From Planctomycetota bacterium (GTDB taxonomy: Bacteria; Planctomycetota; Phycisphaerae; Tepidisphaerales; Tepidisphaeraceae): a DNA stretch of 37,685 nucleotides. Under the pieces are notes generated by a model, which worked only from the letters and a program-made list of their open reading frames with translations, searched no databases and was not told the origin of the DNA. Location: contig JAEZED010000180.1 in NCBI GenBank assembly GCA_023417885.1, positions 1 to 37,685 of the forward strand, read 5' to 3'. This document shows positions 33,805 to 37,685 of the stretch, one piece after another. A program made the position numbers and the translations under genes. How positions within the stretch are numbered: position 1 is the first letter of the stretch; the number at the start of each line of letters is the position of its first letter.

Positions 33805-35559
33805 CTACGCCCATCGCTCCTTCGGCCACTGGTCCCGCGCCGCGACCGTCTGCTCGAAGCGCGACGCCACCGCCAGCAGGGGACCCTCGCCGTAGAGCCT
33901 GCCCGTGAACTCGATCTGGTGCGGCATCCCCTCGATCATCCCGCAACGGAGGATGCAGGTCGGGTGGCCGGTCAGGTTCGTCAGCACCAGGTTCGGCCCG
34001 ACGCGCGGGATCGTCACGAAGACGTCCACGCCCTCCATCGCCGCGTCCACCTGCTCCATGAGCTGCCGGCGCACGCGCTGGAACCGCAGGTAATCGACCG
34101 CCGGAAAGAGCCCGGCGCGGCGGAAGGTGTTGGGCCAGCTTCCCGGCTCCTGCTGCACGAGCTGCTGCATTCCGCCGGCGTCGATGAGCTCGCTGAAGCT
34201 CTCGGCCCCCTCGACCTCAATGGTCGCCATGGCGGTGGGGGTGGCGAGGCGGTCGCGCGGGAGCTCGACCGGCACGAGTTCCCCGAACAGCTCGCGGCAC
34301 CTGGCCAGAGCCTCGGTGTAGAGGGTCTTCACACCGGCGTTGTTCATCCGCTCGATCGCCTCGAAGGCGGTCCGGTCGTAGCCGATGCGGATGCCCTCGA
34401 CCTCCGGGCCACTCCACGTGAAGGGCGTGTCATGGCAGGTCGGATCGTGATCGTCCGGCCCGTGGATGGCGCTCAGCACGAAGGCCAGATCGTCAACACT
34501 TCGGGTGATGGGGCCGAGCTTGTCCATCGTGCGCGTCAGCGGCAACGCGCCGGTGCGCGGGACGCGGCCAAAGGTGGGGCGCAGCCCCGTCGTCCCGCAG
34601 ACCACGCAGGGGGAGACGATGCTGCCGAGCGTCTCGCTGCCGATGGCGAACGCGAACAGCCCGGCCGCCGTGCCGCTGCAGGAGCCGGCGCTGGAACCGC
34701 TGGAGCCCTTCTCCGGATCCCAAGGGTTCCGCGTGGTCCCGCCGAACCAGACATCGCCCATCGCCAGCTCGCCCAGGCTCGTCTTGCAGAGGAGCACCGC
34801 GCCGGCCTCCTCGAGCCGTCGGATCACCGTGGCGTCGAAGTCGAGCACCTGGTCCTTCAGCGGCTCGACGCCGTACGTGGTGGGAATGCCCTTCGTGGCG
34901 AGGAGGTCCTTGGCGCCGTACGGGATGCCATGAAGCGGCCCGCGGCTGCGGCCGGCCTTCAATTCCGCGTCGGCGCGCTCCGCCTGTTTCAGCGCCAGTT
35001 CCTCCGTGAGCGTGATGACGCAGTGCAGCGCCGGGCCGTGGCGCTTGAGACGATCAAGGTACATCCGCGCCAACTCGAGGCTCGTCACCTTGCCGGCATG
35101 GATCAGCGCCGAGAGGTCGGCCACCGTCGCGAAGGCGAGGGAGGCGGGGTTGCCGTCATACTCCGGCAGGCTCTGCCGCGGTGGTTCGAAGCGCGACGCG
35201 CCGGTCGGCAGACTGCGGCCGGGGAGCACGGGGTCGAAGATCACCGCGTGCTCGACGCCCGGCGCGATCTCCCGGGCGCGAAGACGCGTCATGACGTCGC
35301 GCGAGCGCACGAGCCCCGCCTGCATCATGCTGCGCTCGGTCTCGGCATAGGTGCGCCCGATCAGCCTGCCGGCGGCGTCGATGTCCACCGCGGCAAAGGG
35401 AGTGTCGGGGCGCGTCTCCGGCCCCGTCGCCGGCTGCGAGGCGCCTCCGGTGCTCGTCTGGGATGCCGGGGCTTGTCCAGCCATGGATGTGGCGGGAATG
35501 GCGGAAACGGCCGCCGCCGCCAGGAGCTGGCGGCGCGTGGGATCCGGGTAGGGAGTCAT
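33805..35559 (-). CDS. Amidase signature enzyme, Tat-exported
   Basis: Hydrolyses an amide, of unknown substrate, with the Ser-cisSer-Lys triad of the amidase signature family (GatA/FAAH fold). Numbered from the chosen start, the catalytic Lys217 is in GIPYGAKDLLATKG, the cis-Ser is Ser289 in GSSGSSAGS, and the nucleophile is Ser313 in SETLGSIVSP, with spacing of 24 as in FAAH and GatA. GTTGLRPTFGRVPRTGALPL follows in the usual place. The N-terminus PTRRQLLAAAAVSAIPA is a twin-arginine signal, so it acts outside the cytoplasm and is not GatA. Length 584. The ATG at 35559 starts directly before the Tat motif; a start 48 bases upstream would overlap the M48 gene. It lies 44 bp after that gene and is probably co-transcribed. 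Confidence 0.93.
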   Translation of the reverse strand: MTPYPDPTRRQLLAAAAVSAIPATSMAGQAPASQTSTGGASQPATGPETRPDTPFAAVDIDAAGRLIGRTYAETERSMMQAGLVRSRDVMTRLRAREIAPGVEHAVIFDPVLPGRSLPTGASRFEPPRQSLPEYDGNPASLAFATVADLSALIHAGKVTSLELARMYLDRLKRHGPALHCVITLTEELALKQAERADAELKAGRSRGPLHGIPYGAKDLLATKGIPTTYGVEPLKDQVLDFDATVIRRLEEAGAVLLCKTSLGELAMGDVWFGGTTRNPWDPEKGSSGSSAGSCSGTAAGLFAFAIGSETLGSIVSPCVVCGTTGLRPTFGRVPRTGALPLTRTMDKLGPITRSVDDLAFVLSAIHGPDDHDPTCHDTPFTWSGPEVEGIRIGYDRTAFEAIERMNNAGVKTLYTEALARCRELFGELVPVELPRDRLATPTAMATIEVEGAESFSELIDAGGMQQLVQQEPGSWPNTFRRAGLFPAVDYLRFQRVRRQLMEQVDAAMEGVDVFVTIPRVGPNLVLTNLTGHPTCILRCGMIEGMPHQIEFTGRLYGEGPLLAVASRFEQTVAARDQWPKERWA

Positions 35560-35603
35560 CGGGCGCCCAGTTTCCCCGAACGGGCAGGGGGACGCAATCG
35601 CCT

Positions 35604-36530
35604 TCACCGCAACGCCCGGCCGGTCGAAAGCTCGTCCGGCACGCCGTCGGGGAAGCGCTCCTGCACGAACTTCCGGATCGCCTCGATCCGGCTCTCGGGG
35701 TGGGGATGGGTCTGCATGAACTCCGGCGCGCCGCCGCCCCCGCCCGAGGCGTCACGCAGGATCTCCATCACGCGCACCATCTCCCGCGGATCCCAGCCGG
35801 CGGCGACGAGGCTCGCAAGTCCATACTGATCGCTCTCCAGCTCCGCCTCCCGGCTGTAGCCGAGCTGGAACATCTGCCCGAAAGTCTGTGCCAGCATGGC
35901 GGCGTTGTAACCGCGACCGCTGCCGTCCTCCGCGGCAACCGCGACGGCGCCGGCGAGCTGCTGGTACATGTTCGCGCTGGCGATGCGCTCCAGGCCGTGG
36001 CGCTCGATCACGTGGCCGATCTCGTGGCCGAGCACACCGGCGAGTTGTGCCTCATTCTCGAGGCGGTCGAAGAGAGCCTCGGTGATGAAGACGGGCCCGC
36101 CGGGCAGGGCGAAAGCGTTCACCGTCTGGTCGTCGTCGAGCAGCGTGAACGTGAATCGCCACGGCACGTCGTTGGCCTCGAGGATCTGGCGAACGCTGCG
36201 ACCCTCGCTGTATGGGGCGTCGAGCAGGCGATTGCCGATGTCGTCGACGAGCCGCTGCTTCTCGCTGTTCGGCGGAACGGCGCCACCCATCTGCTGCACC
36301 ATCTGCGGGGCCGCGGCGTAGCCCATCGCCACTTCCTGCGATTCCGTGACGTTCCCGACGCGTTCCTTCTTGCCGGTCACGGGGTTCTCGCTCGTCGCGA
36401 AGTAGTAGCTGCCGAAGGCGATGAGCGCGATGACGGCGGCGATGACCAGCCGCATGACCCCGCTGCCGCCGCGGCGGGCTCCGCCGAAGCTGCTGCGGGA
36501 ACGTTGGGGGGAGCCGAATCGAAGGCGCAT
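35604..36530 (-). CDS. M48 family zinc metalloprotease, membrane anchored
   Basis: A 308-residue protein with a basic Ser/Arg/Gly N-terminus, one helix at about 26-43 (MRLVIAAVIALIAFGSYYF) and a periplasmic peptidase domain. The zinc motif is HEIGH at 169-173 (VLGHEIGHVIERHG), the third ligand is Glu230 in SREAELESDQYG, and the substrate-edge motif NAFALPGGPVFIT and the C-terminal THPHPESRIEAIRK are typical. Such Oma1/BepA-like peptidases degrade or help assemble envelope proteins. The BepA-type C-terminal TPR domain is absent. The ATG at 36530 has no Shine-Dalgarno. It is followed 44 bp later by the amidase gene and preceded by an unknown gene on the same strand, so this may be an envelope-related operon. 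Confidence 0.93.
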   Translation of the reverse strand: MRLRFGSPQRSRSSFGGARRGGSGVMRLVIAAVIALIAFGSYYFATSENPVTGKKERVGNVTESQEVAMGYAAAPQMVQQMGGAVPPNSEKQRLVDDIGNRLLDAPYSEGRSVRQILEANDVPWRFTFTLLDDDQTVNAFALPGGPVFITEALFDRLENEAQLAGVLGHEIGHVIERHGLERIASANMYQQLAGAVAVAAEDGSGRGYNAAMLAQTFGQMFQLGYSREAELESDQYGLASLVAAGWDPREMVRVMEILRDASGGGGGAPEFMQTHPHPESRIEAIRKFVQERFPDGVPDELSTGRALR

Positions 36531-36632
36531 GGGAGTCGTTCCACGTGGCGTTGTACCGCGCCTCAGGCGCGGTGTCAGCGGGAGATCGCCGGCTGCTGCA
36601 CGTGGTCTTTCGCCCGATCCGGGGCCGGCCGA

Positions 36633-37403
36633 TCACCCACCCCGGGCGCCGCGGGCCTCTTCCCGGGCGAGCTGGAGGGCGGTCTCGGCGAGCCACTGGT
36701 GAGCCTTCTCGCAGGCATAGTCCACCTGGATCGTCCGCCGATAGGCCTCGATGCGCCGCAGCGGGTCGGCCGTCCCCCGGGCGGCGTTCAGATGCGGCAG
36801 GTGAAGCTGCTCCCAGAGGCGCATCGTGACGGCGAACGTCGCGCTCGTTCCCGGCTGCGGGCCGCGCGGCAGCTCGTCGTCCGCCAGCACGATCGAGAAG
36901 GGCGGGAGCCGGCGCAGGAGGGATTCCACGTTCCCGCCCAGCGCCGCGTCGGGGGGCGGAAGGGCGGTGCCGGCGGTGGGGAGGATGGCGATCACGCGAC
37001 GCGTCCCGTCCTCCGTGATCGGGTAGGCCGCGGCTAGGAACGTCTCGAGGTAGAGCGCGCGCTCGCGCGCCAGTTCGCGCACGCGGACGGCGGGGGAAAG
37101 GTCCGCCCACCCCGCCACGAGAAGCTGGCCGTGGGGATACTGCTCGACGATCATCGCCGGCTCGGGCTGGGCGTCGGGCCCGGTCGCCCAGAGGTCGAGT
37201 CGCACGATCCCCTCGCCGCACGTCTGCCGGCGCTGCCGGCGCGCTTCCTGGAGGGGGAAGTAGAGCCGTCCCAGCGTGTCGAAGTCACGAGCCGCGGCCG
37301 CCACGGTCTCTGCGCGCTCGAGCACCGCCTCGGCGCCGAGGTAGTCCATCTGCATGAGGCGCTGCTGCCCCTCGTCGCAGAGTGCCTGGAGGTCTCCGTG
37401 CAT
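36633..37403 (-). CDS. Unknown protein, possibly with one TPR-like helical pair
   Basis: A 256-residue, apparently cytoplasmic protein with no signal peptide. Residues 1-60 look like a helical hairpin of TPR type (GQQRLMQMDYLGAEAVLERA, DTLGRLYFPLQEARRQRR). The middle contains GIVRLDLWATGPDA, QYPHGQLLVAGWADLSPAVR and RRVIAILPTAGTALPPP, which read as strands of an alpha/beta domain. The C-terminal part is helical (LRRIEAYRRTIQVDYACEKA). No catalytic signature is evident and I do not recognise the family. The ATG at 37403 lacks a Shine-Dalgarno. It lies 102 bp before the M48 gene on the same strand. Confidence 0.7.
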   Translation of the reverse strand: MHGDLQALCDEGQQRLMQMDYLGAEAVLERAETVAAAARDFDTLGRLYFPLQEARRQRRQTCGEGIVRLDLWATGPDAQPEPAMIVEQYPHGQLLVAGWADLSPAVRVRELARERALYLETFLAAAYPITEDGTRRVIAILPTAGTALPPPDAALGGNVESLLRRLPPFSIVLADDELPRGPQPGTSATFAVTMRLWEQLHLPHLNAARGTADPLRRIEAYRRTIQVDYACEKAHQWLAETALQLAREEARGARGG

Positions 37404-37602
37404 GCAGAATGGTAGCGGTCCGGCCAGATCGAGATCAGCATCGCGTCGCGATGCCGGCGCGCAGGTGCGTGATGCGGCGAAGGCGCGGAAAAGTCAGGCG
37501 TCTCCCTCGCGCAGGCGACGATGATCGCGCGACAAGGCGGCGCAGAAGGTTGTATCGGACATTTGGGCGCGCAGGGTCTGCATCGGGGCCCGGATCCGGA
37601 CG

Positions 37603-37685
37603 ACTCGGGCCAAGATCCGAGTGGTCCGTTTCCGGAAACGGACCGCCCGTACCCGGATTCGGACCGCCCGTTTCCGGGCCCGGAC
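37603..37685. repeat. Palindromic repeat tract at the right edge
   Basis: ACTCGG/CCGAGT (37603-37608, 37617-37622) forms one hairpin. It abuts a perfect 22-base palindrome with half-site GGTCCGTTTCC at 37623-37644. CGGACCGCCCGT then occurs at 37639-37650 and 37660-37671, a period of 21, and the palindrome CCGGGCCCGG ends at 37683. The tract probably continues beyond the window. The rest of 37404-37602 shows no gene. Confidence 0.75.

Overview
The window is a GC-rich chromosomal segment of a Gram-negative-type bacterium. The best fit is a planctomycete, probably of the Phycisphaerae type, but that is inference and not a database result. Supporting signs are a secreted protein with a PEP-CTERM tail, a GyrB with the long C-terminal insertion, an excisionase-type HTH placed before a receiver domain, and many starts (several of them GTG) without a clear Shine-Dalgarno sequence. 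I see no rRNA, tRNA, CRISPR array, transposase or phage gene. Most of it is core and regulatory chromosome, not a mobile island.

Layout. 1-3.5 kb: a LysM/L,D-transpeptidase, then 5-formyl-THF cyclo-ligase and RarA on the minus strand. 3.6-7.8 kb: glmS, a PQQ-type sugar dehydrogenase with a PEP-CTERM tail, a doubtful small membrane ORF and a cysteine-free thioredoxin-fold protein. 8-12.4 kb: a soluble histidine kinase, a DegT-type aminotransferase and a divergent NodU/CmcH carbamoyltransferase. 12.4-15.7 kb: a methionine operon with a consensus promoter, a SAM-I/IV-clan riboswitch, a hairpin displaying the Shine-Dalgarno, a Cys/Met-metabolism PLP enzyme and an aspartokinase-homoserine dehydrogenase fusion without ACT domains. 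15.9-18.9 kb: rpsD with a terminator, an HTH-receiver regulator with a terminator, and an AmpG-like MFS permease. 19-23.5 kb: an HDOD-GAF-histidine kinase, a long structured leader, a degenerate receiver-GAF protein and a gene-free stretch ending in a terminator. 23.5-27.4 kb: a small lipoprotein, a HEAT/TPR protein, an unknown membrane protein and a GT-C glycosyltransferase. 27.5-31.1 kb: gyrB and a divergent tandem PTPS/QueD-family enzyme. 31.2-37.4 kb: an unknown membrane-anchored protein, a putative zinc peptidase, a DUF4383 membrane protein, a Tat-exported amidase, an M48 peptidase and an unknown protein. The right edge is a dense palindromic repeat tract.

The most coherent system is the methionine operon. 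The promoter places the transcript start almost on the first base of the riboswitch P1 stem. P1-P4 and the P2-loop/J3-4 pseudoknot can all be drawn. The two genes below it supply homoserine (the aspartokinase-homoserine dehydrogenase, which has lost allosteric ACT domains) and sulfur-bearing homoserine derivatives. Control therefore appears to have moved from the enzyme to the RNA, although aspartate semialdehyde dehydrogenase and other steps must lie elsewhere. The second cluster of interest is the signalling block at 16.8-23 kb, which holds an HTH-receiver, an HDOD-kinase and a pseudo-receiver whose phospho-acceptor position is glutamate.
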